Below, piece after piece: positions 37,560 to 47,100 of a DNA stretch of 54,797 nt. Position numbers and translations under genes: made by a program. Location: the NCBI GenBank assembly GCA_020831625.1, contig JAFIGD010000035.1, positions 1 through 54,797 on the forward strand, in the 5' to 3' direction. Origin of the DNA: Verrucomicrobiota bacterium. Its GTDB lineage: Bacteria > Verrucomicrobiota > Kiritimatiellia > SS1-B-03-39 > UBA6053. The notes under the pieces were generated by a model, which worked only from the letters and a program-made list of their open reading frames with translations, was not told the origin of the DNA and did no database searches. Position 1 is the stretch's first letter. Each line of letters opens with the position of its first letter.

Positions 37560-38486
37560 CTAAAACCCTTTTTCCGAAGTTCGGAAAAAGGGTTTTTTGC
37601 GTTTCCGATATTCGGAAGGGGTCATGCCGGTGTAGTCGCGGAAGCCGCGGTTGAAGCGGGAGAGGGTGGAATAGCCGACGTGGGCGGAGATGTCGGCGAT
37701 GAGGTCGTCGGTTTCGAGGAGGAGTTCGCAGGCGCGGTTGAGACGGACTTCGGTGAGGTAGTCTTTGAAGCGGAGGCCGGTGGTTTGATGGAAGAGGCGG
37801 CTGAGGTGCTCGGCGGAAATGCCGCATTCTTCGGCGAGGTCGCCGAGACGGACGGGCTGGCTGAAATTTTGCCGGATGGATTCACAGATGTAGTGAATTT
37901 TGGCGGGGAGGACGTTTTCGGGGGGGATCGCGCCGGCGGGCTGCTGGTCCTGGAGGCGGCGGTGAACATCGCGGAGGCCGAGGTCAATCCAGTGGCGGAT
38001 GGCCTGAATTTGTTCGGGGGTGAACCGGGGGGCGGTCCGCCATTGGTTTTTCCATTCGACCCAGGAGAGGGGGCCTCCGGCGCGGGCGGTGTGGGTCCAG
38101 GCGGTCCGGGTTTCGTCTTCGCCGCTGTCGGGATCGCGGTAGCCGATGAGCAGGAGGTGGCCGAGGGTTTGGTCGTTGATGCGGAGGGGGTGGATAATTT
38201 GGCGGAGGCCGGCGGTGCAGCAGAGGGGCGCGGGATTCTGCGGGTCGAGGTTGGTGAGGAGGCTGAGGCGGTGGCGGATGCAGGTGTTGCGGGTGGTGGG
38301 ATGGGTGTGGAGGGCGCGGCAGAGGGGGCGGGTTTCGCGCCGGGGGTGGCTGAGGAGGTTGTTGCCGAGGGGGTCGAGGAAGAGGGTGTCGAGTCCGGTG
38401 AGGTGATGGAGGTGCTCGAGGAGGGTCCGGAAGGCGGGGGCGCGGAGGAGGCGGGCGCGGAGGGCTTTCTGGAGGCTGTCGGGCAT
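37560..38486 (-). CDS. AraC-family regulator with a PocR-type sensor domain
   Basis: 308 residues. The N-terminal ~165 residues match a PocR ligand-binding domain, with conserved cysteines (RPLCRAL, RNTCIRH, PLCCTAG) and HPLRINDQTLGHLLLIGY. The last ~100 residues are a double helix-turn-helix of AraC type (LAEECGISAEHLSRLFHQTTG, VGYSTLSRFNRGFRDYTGMTPSEYRKR). It would bind DNA in response to a small molecule, possibly a hydrocarbon derivative as for PocR. It is last in the minus operon from the transglycosylase, 3 bases after the CPBP-like gene. The C-terminal tail coincides with the terminator hairpin. Confidence 0.92.
   Translation of the reverse strand: MPDSLQKALRARLLRAPAFRTLLEHLHHLTGLDTLFLDPLGNNLLSHPRRETRPLCRALHTHPTTRNTCIRHRLSLLTNLDPQNPAPLCCTAGLRQIIHPLRINDQTLGHLLLIGYRDPDSGEDETRTAWTHTARAGGPLSWVEWKNQWRTAPRFTPEQIQAIRHWIDLGLRDVHRRLQDQQPAGAIPPENVLPAKIHYICESIRQNFSQPVRLGDLAEECGISAEHLSRLFHQTTGLRFKDYLTEVRLNRACELLLETDDLIADISAHVGYSTLSRFNRGFRDYTGMTPSEYRKRKKPFFRTSEKGF
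37562..37596. terminator. Perfect hairpin terminator shared by convergent genes
   Basis: 17-base perfect arms (37562-37578 and 37580-37596) flank a single base. A-rich and T-rich ends make it a terminator in both directions: for the RRM gene on plus and for the AraC-type gene on minus. The last ~11 codons and part of the stop codon of the AraC-type gene form the hairpin itself. Confidence 0.85.
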
Positions 38487-38489
38487 GGA

Positions 38490-39197
38490 TCAGTCGACGA
38501 GGGTTTGAATGGCCTGTGCGGAGCCGTTGTAGAAGAACCAGCCGAGGCCGGTGGTGAAGATGAGCTGGCCGTAGAGGGCGTGTTCGAGGCAGGTGAGGCG
38601 GAGGCTTCGGGTGCGTTGCCAGGTGTCGGCGAAGAGGAGGCCGGCGATGAGGGACAGGAGGGGGGCGAGGGGGTTGAGGAAGAAGGCATGGGCCCAGCCG
38701 AAGAGGAGGGCGTTGACGATGAGCATGAGGCGTCCGTCTCCGAAGAGGGGGCGGTAGCGCTGCAGGAAAAAGGTGCGGAAAAGAAAGTGCTGTGGGAGGA
38801 CGGAGAGGAGGGGGTAAAGGAGCAGGATGAGGAGCCAGAGTCCGGTCCGCTCGCGGGGGAGGCGGAAGAGGAGGCCGGGATACAGGAGGAGGGTGAAGAG
38901 GCTGAGGAGGAGGGCGGCGGTGAGGAAACGAAGAAGGATGCGGCGGAGATGGGGGCCGGCGGGGGGGCGGGGGGGCGGCTGGCTGAATTGAACCCGGGGG
39001 TCGAAGAGGGCGAGCAGAATTGTGAGCGCGGTCATGCCGAGGAGGATGTGAAGAAAGGGGATGCCGCCGTGGAGCTGCAGGTGAATGAGGAGGACGGGTA
39101 GGAGTCCGTACAGAAGGGCGCATTCGATCCAAAGGTAGGCGGTGCCCGGGGCCGTTTGCGGAAGTTTTGCGCGGAGGGTGTTGAACGCGGCGTGCAT
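38490..39197 (-). CDS. CPBP-type intramembrane protease-like protein with altered first motif
   Basis: 235 residues, about six to seven membrane helices. The CPBP (CAAX protease/bacteriocin-processing) pattern is recognisable: a first motif at LPQHFLFR (136-141) in place of the usual EExxxR, a second FGWAH (H170), and a third EHALYGQ (H206). The two glutamates of motif 1 are Gln and His here, so protease activity is doubtful. Members act in peptide processing or immunity. It sits between the hypothetical gene at 39208 (10-base gap) and the PocR-AraC gene. Confidence 0.75.
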   Translation of the reverse strand: MHAAFNTLRAKLPQTAPGTAYLWIECALLYGLLPVLLIHLQLHGGIPFLHILLGMTALTILLALFDPRVQFSQPPPRPPAGPHLRRILLRFLTAALLLSLFTLLLYPGLLFRLPRERTGLWLLILLLYPLLSVLPQHFLFRTFFLQRYRPLFGDGRLMLIVNALLFGWAHAFFLNPLAPLLSLIAGLLFADTWQRTRSLRLTCLEHALYGQLIFTTGLGWFFYNGSAQAIQTLVD

Positions 39198-39207
39198 GGG
39201 GCGCGGC

Positions 39208-40191
39208 TCAGAGAAAGGGACGGCGGTTCAGCACCTGGCGGAGGGGGCGGCGGGTGCGGATATAGCCGGGAAGTATTTGCTGGAGTTCGGCGATGGCGCA
39301 GAGGTCGCGGGCGGTGATAACGAGGTCGGTCATGCGTCCGGCCTGCGCCTGTTCTTTGAGATAGCGGAGCCAGCGGTGGGAGAAGCGGCGGAGGATTTGC
39401 AGGCATTCCTCGTGGCGGTGGGGGGTGATGCGCATGGACCGGGAGAGGGCGTAGATCAAGGGGAGTTCCCTGGCTTTGAGGTCGCGGCTGAAGAGGGACC
39501 AGTTGCTTTCGAGCATGTCAAGGATGGTGTCGATGAGCCTCCAGGGGAAGGGATGGGGCATTCGCGCGGCGTTATAGGCGGTCAGGACGGGGAAGAGTCC
39601 TTCAAGGTAGGGGAAGAGGGTGTATTGTTCGAGGAGAATCACGGGGGTGACACAACCTTTTTTGAGGAGGCCTGTGTGTTCGTCAAAGGCGCGGTTGAAC
39701 CAGTGGAACCAGGCGTCCTCCCAGTGATGGGAGGCTTCATCTCCCAGGGTGAGCAGGGTGTAGACGGCGGCGGACAGGGTCCCGGCGGCGGCGGGCTCCT
39801 CCTCCCACGGGAGTTTTTCGAGGAGGATGGGGAGTTCGACGGGGTCGGCATAGGCCATAAGGCTGTGCGGGGTGTGGGAGAGCCGCATATCGAAGCATTC
39901 AAGGGCGGCGGCGCAGGCGGCGGTGGCGACGGGGTCGGGCTGACCGTTGATTTGAATGAGTCCGGTGGTTTTATTTTGGGCGCTTCGAAGTTCGCTGATC
40001 CATTTGTCGCGTTTTCCGCTGTGGCCTGGAAAGGAGCCCAGGATATAGTGAAGGTTCACTGCGGCGGCGGTGGCGACCGGATCCTTTTCGCCCCCGGGGG
40101 TTCGCGCGTACGCACCGGGTTGACCGAGATCGCAGGAAGATAAGAGTTGGGTGGCGGTGTCGAGGATGGCTTGGATATCGATTAAGAGCAT
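39208..40191 (-). CDS. Alpha-helical hypothetical protein
   Basis: 327 residues without signal peptide or membrane helix. Regular helix pairs and motifs such as DPVATAAAVNLHYILG and DPVATAACAAALECFD (an internal repeat near residues 37 and 86) suggest an alpha/alpha-toroid-like fold. No catalytic residues stand out. I do not recognise the family. It is the second gene of the transglycosylase-to-AraC run, with short gaps on both sides. Confidence 0.7.
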   Translation of the reverse strand: MLLIDIQAILDTATQLLSSCDLGQPGAYARTPGGEKDPVATAAAVNLHYILGSFPGHSGKRDKWISELRSAQNKTTGLIQINGQPDPVATAACAAALECFDMRLSHTPHSLMAYADPVELPILLEKLPWEEEPAAAGTLSAAVYTLLTLGDEASHHWEDAWFHWFNRAFDEHTGLLKKGCVTPVILLEQYTLFPYLEGLFPVLTAYNAARMPHPFPWRLIDTILDMLESNWSLFSRDLKARELPLIYALSRSMRITPHRHEECLQILRRFSHRWLRYLKEQAQAGRMTDLVITARDLCAIAELQQILPGYIRTRRPLRQVLNRRPFL

Positions 40192-40241
40192 TTCCCCGTT
40201 AAAAAATCAGGTTGTAAAAATAATGCGAGAGAAAAGAGAGG

Positions 40242-40769
40242 TTACTCTTGCGGGTTGCGGTAGAGCTGGAGAATGCGGGTGACGTAGGCGCGGGTGCTGG
40301 GGAAGGGAATGAAGGCGAGGAGTTCTTCGGTGGTGTCGACTTCCCGGGCCCAGGCGCGGATGCGGGAGGGGCCGGCGTTGTAGTAGGCGAGGGCGAAGGG
40401 GACGGGGTCTTCGCGGTCGGCGAATTCGTCGAGCCCCTGCCGCAGATACCAGGCGGAGATGCGGGCGTTGAGGGTGATGTTGAAGAGTTCCTCTTCGGTG
40501 GGCACGGGGTTTTCGGTGCGTTCGGCCCAGTGGCGGGCGGTGTTGGGCATGATTTGGAACATGCCGATCTCGCCGGCGGCGCCGCGGGCGCGGGGGTTCA
40601 TGCGGCTTTCCTGAATGGCGACGGCGCGGAGGAGGCGCCAGTCGACGCGGTGTTCGCGGGACGCGGTGAGCAGGGCGCGGTCGGTTTGGTGGGCGCGGCG
40701 CAGCACCGGGGTTCCGATCAGCAGGGGCAGGCTGAAGAGCGCAATGCGGAGGAGGTGTTCGGTTCTCAT
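40242..40769 (-). CDS. Soluble lytic murein transglycosylase-like protein (SLT domain)
   Basis: 175 residues. An N-terminal hydrophobic segment (about 8-22) is a signal or anchor. The SLT fold shows AVAIQESRMNPRARGAAGEIGMFQIMPNTA with catalytic E54, and FALAYYNAGPSRI near the end. It would cleave the MurNAc-GlcNAc bond of peptidoglycan with anhydro product. It is short for the class, essentially the catalytic domain only. First gene of the minus run; divergent from priA across ~45 bases. Confidence 0.9.
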   Translation of the reverse strand: MRTEHLLRIALFSLPLLIGTPVLRRAHQTDRALLTASREHRVDWRLLRAVAIQESRMNPRARGAAGEIGMFQIMPNTARHWAERTENPVPTEEELFNITLNARISAWYLRQGLDEFADREDPVPFALAYYNAGPSRIRAWAREVDTTEELLAFIPFPSTRAYVTRILQLYRNPQE

Positions 40770-40774
40770 GGTTG

Positions 40775-40804
40775 TTGACTTTATTTTCAGTGAGTTTCTG
40801 TCAT
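40775..40804 (+). promoter_or_regulatory. Possible priA promoter
   Basis: TTGACT (40775-40780) and TGTCAT (40799-40804) are separated by 18 bases, just before the priA start, predicting a very short leader. The -10 is poor. CATAGT (40802-40807) fits better but sits 21 bases from the -35. Confidence 0.3.
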
Positions 40805-40814
40805 AGTGTGCCGG

Positions 40815-43064
40815 ATGTCAATGCCCGCTTTTTCTGATCCGTCTGATTCGTGCCCGAAAGTTGCGCGGGTGGTGGTGGATGTGTCGCTGGACAAGGTGTT
40901 TGATTATGCGGTGCCGCCGGAACTGGCGGGGCGGCTGCATGTGGGGTCGCAGGTGACGGTGCCGTTCGGGCGGCGGGAGGCGGAGGGCTTTGTGGTGGGG
41001 TTCGCGGCGTCGTCGGCGTTTGCGGATCTGAAGCCGGTGAAGGGGACGAAGGATGACCGTCCGCTGGTGGATCCGAAGCTGATGCGGCTGGCGACGTGGA
41101 TGGCGGAGTATTACGCGGCCCCGATCGAGGCCGCGATCCGGACGGTGCTGCCGGGGGCGGTGCGGCGCAGGAACAGCGGGTTCCGAAAGCAGTTGTTCGC
41201 GTATCCGACGGAGAAGGCGGGGATGGAGGCGGCGCAGGCGGAGTTGCGGAAGCGGGCGCCGCGTCAGGCGGCGGCACTGGATATTCTGCTGAGCGGGACG
41301 CAGATGCTGGTGTCGGATCTGGTGCGGGCGGCACGGGTGACGCATGCGACGGTGCGGGGCCTGGAGGCGTCGGGGTTTTTACGGATTGAGGAATCGGTGC
41401 TGGGACGGGATCCGCTGGCGGGTCAGACGTTTTTGCGGACGAAGCCGCTGCGGCTCAACGGGGAGCAGGAGGAGGCGTTGAAGAAAGTCGTGGAGGGACT
41501 GGACCGGGAGAAACCGGCGGTGGTGCTGTTGCACGGGGTGACGGGTAGCGGAAAGACGGAGGTGTATTTGCAGGCCCTGCAGCATGCGCTGGACACGGGG
41601 CGGGACGCGATTGTGCTGGTGCCGGAGATCGCGCTGACACCGCAGACGGTGGAGCGGTTCCGGGGTCGGTTCGGGGAGGGGCTGGCGGTGCTGCACAGTC
41701 ATTTGTCAGACGGGGAGCGGCACGATGAGTGGCACCGGATTCGGAACGGGGAGGCGCGGATTGTGGTGGGAGCGCGGTCGGCTCTGTTCGCGCCGGTGAA
41801 GCGGCTGGGGCTGATTGTGGTGGATGAGGAGCACGAGGGGACGTATAAGCAGGAGGAGGCTCCGCGGTATCACGCGCGGGATGTGGCGGTGATGCGGGGG
41901 CATATGGAGGGGGCGGTGGTGGTGCTGGGTTCGGCGACGCCGTCGGTGGAGAGTGTGGTGAATGTGCGGCGGGGCAAATATGAACTGGCGCGGCTGGATG
42001 TGCGGGCGGATGACCGGAAAATGCCGGTGATGCGGGTGGTGGACATGAAGCACGAGAAGTACGAGGGGCGGCCGGTGCTGTTTTCGAATGATCTGGTGGA
42101 GGGCATCCGGCTGCGGTTGACGCGGGCGGAGCAGGTGATTCTGTTTTTGAACCGGCGGGGGTATTCGCATAATCTCTGCTGTCCGGAATGCGGGCATATT
42201 CCGGAGTGTCCGGATTGCAGTGTGTCGCTGACCTTCCACAAGCGCCTGGGGTATTTGCGCTGTCATCTGTGCGGCCACGCGGAGCGGGTGCCGGAGGGGT
42301 GTCCGGGCTGTTCGGCGGGGGACTGGAAGTATGTGGGAACGGGCACGGAGAAGATCGAGTCGACGATCTGCAAACTGTTTCCGCAGGCGCGGGTGAAGCG
42401 GATGGACAGTGACACCATGACGTCCAAGCATGCGTATCAGCATGTGTTGGGGAGTTTCCGGAAGGGGGAGATTGATATTCTGATCGGCACGCAGATGATC
42501 GCCAAGGGTCTGCACTTTCCGAATGTGACGCTGGTGGGGGTGATCAACGCGGACGGGACGCTGCACATGCCGGATTTCCGGAGCGGGGAGCGGGCGTTTC
42601 AGTTGTTCACGCAGGTGGCGGGGCGGGCGGGGCGCGGGGATGTGGCCGGGGAGGTGATTTTACAAACCTATACGCCAACGCATCCGGCGGTGCAGGCGGC
42701 GCGGCGGGGGGCGTATGACACCTTTATCGATCAGGAGATCGAGTTCAGACGGGAACTGGAGTATCCGCCGTTCACGCACATGATTTGTGTGCATATCCGG
42801 GGACCGGAGGAGCGGCAGGTGGAGTTTTTCGCCGAGCAGTTGTTCCGGGAGCTGGAGCGCTTTGTGGAGGAGGACAAGGTGCGGCTGGCACCGCCGGCGG
42901 CGGCGGCGATCGCCAAAATCCAGCGGAACTACCGGTATCAGATTCTGGCGCGGGCGGACCGGGTGAAGGATTTCACCGCGCCGTACCGGCATATTCTCAA
43001 GCACATGAGCGTGCCTGGAAAACTGCAGGTGATTCTCGACGTGGACGCGGTGAGTCTGTTTTGA
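40815..43064 (+). CDS. priA: Primosomal replication restart helicase
   Basis: 749 residues from ATG 40815; ATG 40821 is also possible and a GTG at 40806 is upstream. PriA binds stalled forks and reloads DnaB. An N-terminal DNA-binding domain (VVVDVSLDKVFDYAVP) precedes the helicase core: Walker A HGVTGSGKTEVYLQ, Walker B VVDEEHEGTYKQEE, GSATPS, and the zinc-binding cysteines in CCPECGHIPECPDC, CHLCGHAE and PEGCPGC. Helicase motif V/VI regions (GTQMIAKGLHFPNVTLVGV, QVAGRAGRG) are intact. All expected parts are present. Confidence 0.95.
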   Translation: MSMPAFSDPSDSCPKVARVVVDVSLDKVFDYAVPPELAGRLHVGSQVTVPFGRREAEGFVVGFAASSAFADLKPVKGTKDDRPLVDPKLMRLATWMAEYYAAPIEAAIRTVLPGAVRRRNSGFRKQLFAYPTEKAGMEAAQAELRKRAPRQAAALDILLSGTQMLVSDLVRAARVTHATVRGLEASGFLRIEESVLGRDPLAGQTFLRTKPLRLNGEQEEALKKVVEGLDREKPAVVLLHGVTGSGKTEVYLQALQHALDTGRDAIVLVPEIALTPQTVERFRGRFGEGLAVLHSHLSDGERHDEWHRIRNGEARIVVGARSALFAPVKRLGLIVVDEEHEGTYKQEEAPRYHARDVAVMRGHMEGAVVVLGSATPSVESVVNVRRGKYELARLDVRADDRKMPVMRVVDMKHEKYEGRPVLFSNDLVEGIRLRLTRAEQVILFLNRRGYSHNLCCPECGHIPECPDCSVSLTFHKRLGYLRCHLCGHAERVPEGCPGCSAGDWKYVGTGTEKIESTICKLFPQARVKRMDSDTMTSKHAYQHVLGSFRKGEIDILIGTQMIAKGLHFPNVTLVGVINADGTLHMPDFRSGERAFQLFTQVAGRAGRGDVAGEVILQTYTPTHPAVQAARRGAYDTFIDQEIEFRRELEYPPFTHMICVHIRGPEERQVEFFAEQLFRELERFVEEDKVRLAPPAAAAIAKIQRNYRYQILARADRVKDFTAPYRHILKHMSVPGKLQVILDVDAVSLF

Positions 43065-43130
43065 ACAGGAGATAACGGAGAGAGCAGAGGGGAAAGGCGG
43101 TGGATTGGCTTTGTTGTCTTTGTTACCTCC

Positions 43131-43300
43131 TGTTGCCCCAACGGGGCGATGCATACCAGCCCAGCGCAACGCGCCGGGAAAAGGGTTTGCACACAGAGCA
43201 GTCTGAAGGACAGCCGTATATTCATTTGCATGGGCTTTTTCTTGGGACACCGATTATGCGGCGTTCCTTCAGAACGCACCTTTGGCTCGATCCATGTTGA
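43131..43300. repeat. Decayed copy of a dispersed palindromic repeat
   Basis: Two hairpins stand in series: GCCCC-AAC-GGGGC at about 43135-43147, and CCCAGCGC-AA-CGCGCCGGG-type arms at 43160-43178 with one mismatch. A segment with TGAAGG and CCTTCA follows. Read as protein, one frame gives HTSPAQRAG, close to the 'SPGQRPG' phrase produced by a repeat common in PVC and other genomes. It fills most of the gap between priA and the small exported protein gene. No ORF or transposase is present. Confidence 0.55.
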
Positions 43301-43336
43301 CAGTAGTGGAGTCAATCAGCCGGGCAGGTTATTCAA

Positions 43337-43351
43337 AATAAGCGGCTTATT
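43337..43351 (-). terminator. Palindrome over the stop codon of the first small exported protein gene
   Basis: AATAAGC and GCTTATT (7-base arms, one-base loop) enclose the TAA stop at 43347-43349. On the minus strand the arm runs into TTTTG. This is a weak terminator at the end of the first pseudopilin cassette. Confidence 0.4.
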
Positions 43352-44102
43352 CGCCGTCCATCGCGGTTCGCAGGGGGCGGATGCGGTGAGAGCGTCCGGC
43401 GCCGGAGGAGTGGATCCAGAACAGGTTCACGCTGTCGGGCCGGACATATTGGATGCCATTATAGGATTGCCGCCAGCGGCCCTCCTCATCCTGATAAAAC
43501 AGTTGAGGGCTGAAGCGGGCGTTGCCGTTCACCAGACGTTCCTGAAGTTGCCTGCGGGGAATGGTAAGGGTTGAATAGGGCGCGAGGGCATGCACTTGGC
43601 CTTGAATGACCATTTGCAGAGGGGTGTCGGTGCCGTTGAAAAAGGTGCCGACGCCGACCCGCAGACGTTGAGGATCGAAGTTGAGAACACTGGACTCAAT
43701 TTTGCCCCCGCCTGCGCGGCGTTCGGGGAAAAGCACAATGACGGCCCGGTTCCAGGAGGCCGGAACGGCGGCGTCAAAATAGGGCACTGTCGTGGTTTCG
43801 GCTTCCGCCGCGGTGTTTTCCTCGGAGCGGACGGTGTCCCGGCGGTGAAATTCAAACCGTCCGGTATGGGGCACGGTGACCACAGGCCCCATGGAGCCGC
43901 GGGCGGCCCGGAAGGGAATTTCGTTTGAACCCTGTTTGAGCACAATGTTCGGAATATGCTCCACATTGGAGTCTCTGGAAAGCAAACCGGTTCTCGGCCA
44001 GACATACAACTGGAGCTGAATCTCCCGCGCGGAAGAAATTCCTGTGCATGCAAGAGAGAAAACAAACAGAAAGAAAGAGAGGGTTTTGGTTGACGAGATC
44101 AT
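43347..44102 (-). CDS. Small exported protein of pseudopilin cassette 1
   Basis: 251 residues from ATG 44102, four bases after the preceding stop; ATG 44117 is an alternative that overlaps it. A signal peptide (FFLFVFSLACTGISSA) precedes a beta-rich mature protein with phrases such as LQLYVWPRTGLLSRDSNVE, AAVPASWNRAVIVLFPE and FNGTDTPLQMVIQG. The protein at 48953-49834 has the same order of blocks (FAIFVWPETGILTEGSEV, LTVPRSWRQALFILFPG), so the two are paralogs. I do not recognise a named family. Constant linkage to the giant pseudopilin suggests a joint role. Confidence 0.75.
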   Translation of the reverse strand: MISSTKTLSFFLFVFSLACTGISSAREIQLQLYVWPRTGLLSRDSNVEHIPNIVLKQGSNEIPFRAARGSMGPVVTVPHTGRFEFHRRDTVRSEENTAAEAETTTVPYFDAAVPASWNRAVIVLFPERRAGGGKIESSVLNFDPQRLRVGVGTFFNGTDTPLQMVIQGQVHALAPYSTLTIPRRQLQERLVNGNARFSPQLFYQDEEGRWRQSYNGIQYVRPDSVNLFWIHSSGAGRSHRIRPLRTAMDGE

Positions 44103-44106
44103 GTGT

Positions 44107-47100
44107 TTATATTTCATCCGCGCTCAGCCAGCGGAAACCGATGACCCGGAAGCGCCGGCCGAAAAATTGGTTAATGGGGGAGAGGTCCTCAGGAAGATCG
44201 CCCGGTTCATTGGACAAGGGGTTCGCAGGATTATCGGCATCATGAAACACATAGTCGCCGAAACGTTGCACAATGATTTCGCACCAGGCCTGTGCCGGGG
44301 AATCTCCGGCGCCGTAGCTCCCGTAGGCGCGGATCTTGAAGGTGTCGGAACGCGGCTGAATGAACCCTCCGATTTTGGCAAGAATATCCTGTTGAATCAT
44401 CGTGCCGGGCGCGCCGAGGTTGGCCAGGGTGTTGTCGATATTTTCGATGTGCCGTCCCATGAGGTAGGGGGTCGTCCCGTCTGAGCGAAGATGAGTCATA
44501 TCCCAGTCGTCTTCAGTGACGAGGGTTGTGTTGTCAAGGCTGCTGAAGGCGACGGCGTGGTTGATCCCGGAACGGTCGATGGCCTGTTGCAAGGCACCTT
44601 TTTTGCGGTGTTCAGCGACGTTGGACGAGGGGTCACGGTTGATAAAATCGGCGAGGGAGTAGAAGGGCCCCCGTTCGCGGATGGCTTCGACAATGGAGAC
44701 CGCGAGGCCGGTGTTGTTGACGGGATCCCAGATTTCTTCCGGACTGAGTCGTCGGTATCCGCGATAGAAGCTTTCGGTAAGGTAATCATCGCCCTGCGAG
44801 GGAGAAAAGGCGGGGCCTTTGGGATGGGTTTGGCGGGTGAAGGGGATTCGGTCCTCACCGTGAAAGCTGTCGGTCACATCCCCGGGCAGGCCGGTCACCT
44901 CCAGACCGTAGAACGATCCCAGCAGTGCCGCCCAGGCGGCGACGCTGGTTGAATTGATGTTGAACGCGCCGTCGATCAGGAGACGGTTTGCCGACAGATT
45001 GAAGTCCCGGTCAATCCCGTTTTCCCATTGCAGGCGGCTGTTTGCCTGACCGGTCAGCATATAATCGTCCCACAGGGCGTTGTTCAGGAAAAAAGACTGG
45101 TCGTATGTCGGAATTTGTCGGAAGCTGCCGTATGTCCTTTCCGTGAGCCCGGTGGTAAACCGCTGATTCCAAGGCCCCGGATGGAGTGAAGGAAACCCCT
45201 GATTGTGGTGGGCCAGGTTTTGAGTATAGAGACTCCGAAAGGTTTGGTTTGACGGGATAAGCGGATTCGCCATCGAGCCACCGACAGCATAGAGCGGATT
45301 GATATCCGCAGCGAGATAGGTTGTGTCATTGTGGTGAAAGAGGTCCATGAACCCGCGGTCAAATTCAGAATTATTTCGCGAGGTGGACATGCCGTATGAA
45401 TGCAGCTGGGCATGCATGAGCTGGCCAAGGGAGCCGAGGTCCTCGAAATTCCGCGGAACCTCCAGCAGAACCGCCCGGCTGTTCGTTGTGTTGCGCCCCT
45501 GGTGACCGATGTTCACGCGTTGATTGTTTGGTCCCGATGAATAGTTCAGGGGATCGAGAATATCCTGATCCTGAGCCATTCCCCCAATCCAGGTTGGCGT
45601 GTTCCCCACGCCTCCGGCGCGCAGGGGCCTTACGGAATACGGGTCCGGGCCGGTCCAGGTGGTCACAGGGTTGTAGTGTGACAACCAGGGGATATCCACC
45701 ATCATTTGCGGATCGCCCCCCTCAATGCCATGGTCGGGCATGCGCATGGCGAACATCCAACCGTAACTTAAGCTTAGAGCGTTGTCCGCGTCTCCGGTGG
45801 TAAAGGGGCCTGTGGGCATGCTCAATTCGCTGAGGTTCAACCCTGTGGTGGTTCCCAGGAATATCGGGGGTTCGCTGTTGAAAGGGAAGGCGTTGGTTTC
45901 ACCGCCCAGAGGGTCGCCGAAAAAGGCGGTGGGCAGTTCCGGTTCAACACCGGAGATGACAATGAACGGGCGTTTTTGATCCCCGTATACAACATCTTCA
46001 TCGGCGGGAGTGGGGTGAAATGCGATCAGTCCCCGGCCTGGATCACGAATATCGCTATCCATACTGTACCCGCGGGTGATATTCCCCGGGAGGCTCCCGG
46101 CCATGCCAAGACGCACTTCAAGGATATCCCACCCGGTGTTAATTCCCGAGCGGTCGACAGCGACCGAATCGGGAGGCGTTTGGTCCTGTTGGCTATACCC
46201 GCCGCCGGGACGGGCGGGAGATTCATAGATGATGCCATGCTCATTATAGGTCAGCGGGAAGACCTTTTTGTTTCGCCATTGCTCAGTCGTGTCGGGTGTG
46301 GTTTTGCGAATAAACCAAGGATTGATTGGAAACTGATTGTTGTTATTCCCGTGACTCCCTCCGTTTTCTGTCCATTGATGCATCATTTGGGCGGGGAAAT
46401 CATATTCTTTAAGAGCATTCCCTTCTGAGTCATGACCAACGGTTCGGTAAAGCTTACCCGAGAAAATATCTTCTTCCAGTGCTGCGATTTCCCGGCCACT
46501 GTCGTTTACTCCAACAATATTGAATTCATGTGTTCGCGTGACATTTGGACTTGTGTAGAGGCGATAATTAAAAGAAGGGGTGGGGTAAACGGGCCATCTT
46601 TGATGAGTTTGCCGTGTATTCGGGCTGTTTGCCTGATATTCCGCCCTGAAGAGAATTTCTTTTTCAAATGTGTGTACAGGTTCGGTGGGTTCCGGCATAT
46701 TATTGTGGTTGGAGCTGAAAGGCGCGATCCAGCCACCGGCCTCTGTTTTTGTGCGGTAGGTGAGGTTTTCCTCCACATACAGGCTGTATCCGGCATCGTT
46801 GTTCAGGCCTTCGACCATGGGAAAGTACGAATCCTCGTTGCTTGCATTTTCGAGGTATGGATGACCTCTTTGGTCACCTTCCCGGGTTCTAAGTGTCTCT
46901 TCGCTCCAGGGAATGAAAGAGTATCCGCTGGAGTGCCATGCCCTCCGGGTGGAATGTCCGGTGGCCGATCCTCTATCCACAAAGCGAAGTCGGTGATGTT
47001 GGCCCAATTCAAACCAAACCGTTTCGCCCGGCTCATACACTCTCTCCGGGAAGCGAAGTAAAATGGCGTATTGCGAATGCGCCGGATCATTACCCTGGTG

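Noticed and set aside
37680-39101. Plus-strand 473-codon Glu/Gly-rich ORF opposite the PocR-AraC and CPBP-like genes
   Set aside because: Low-complexity antisense product; the minus frames have recognisable domains.
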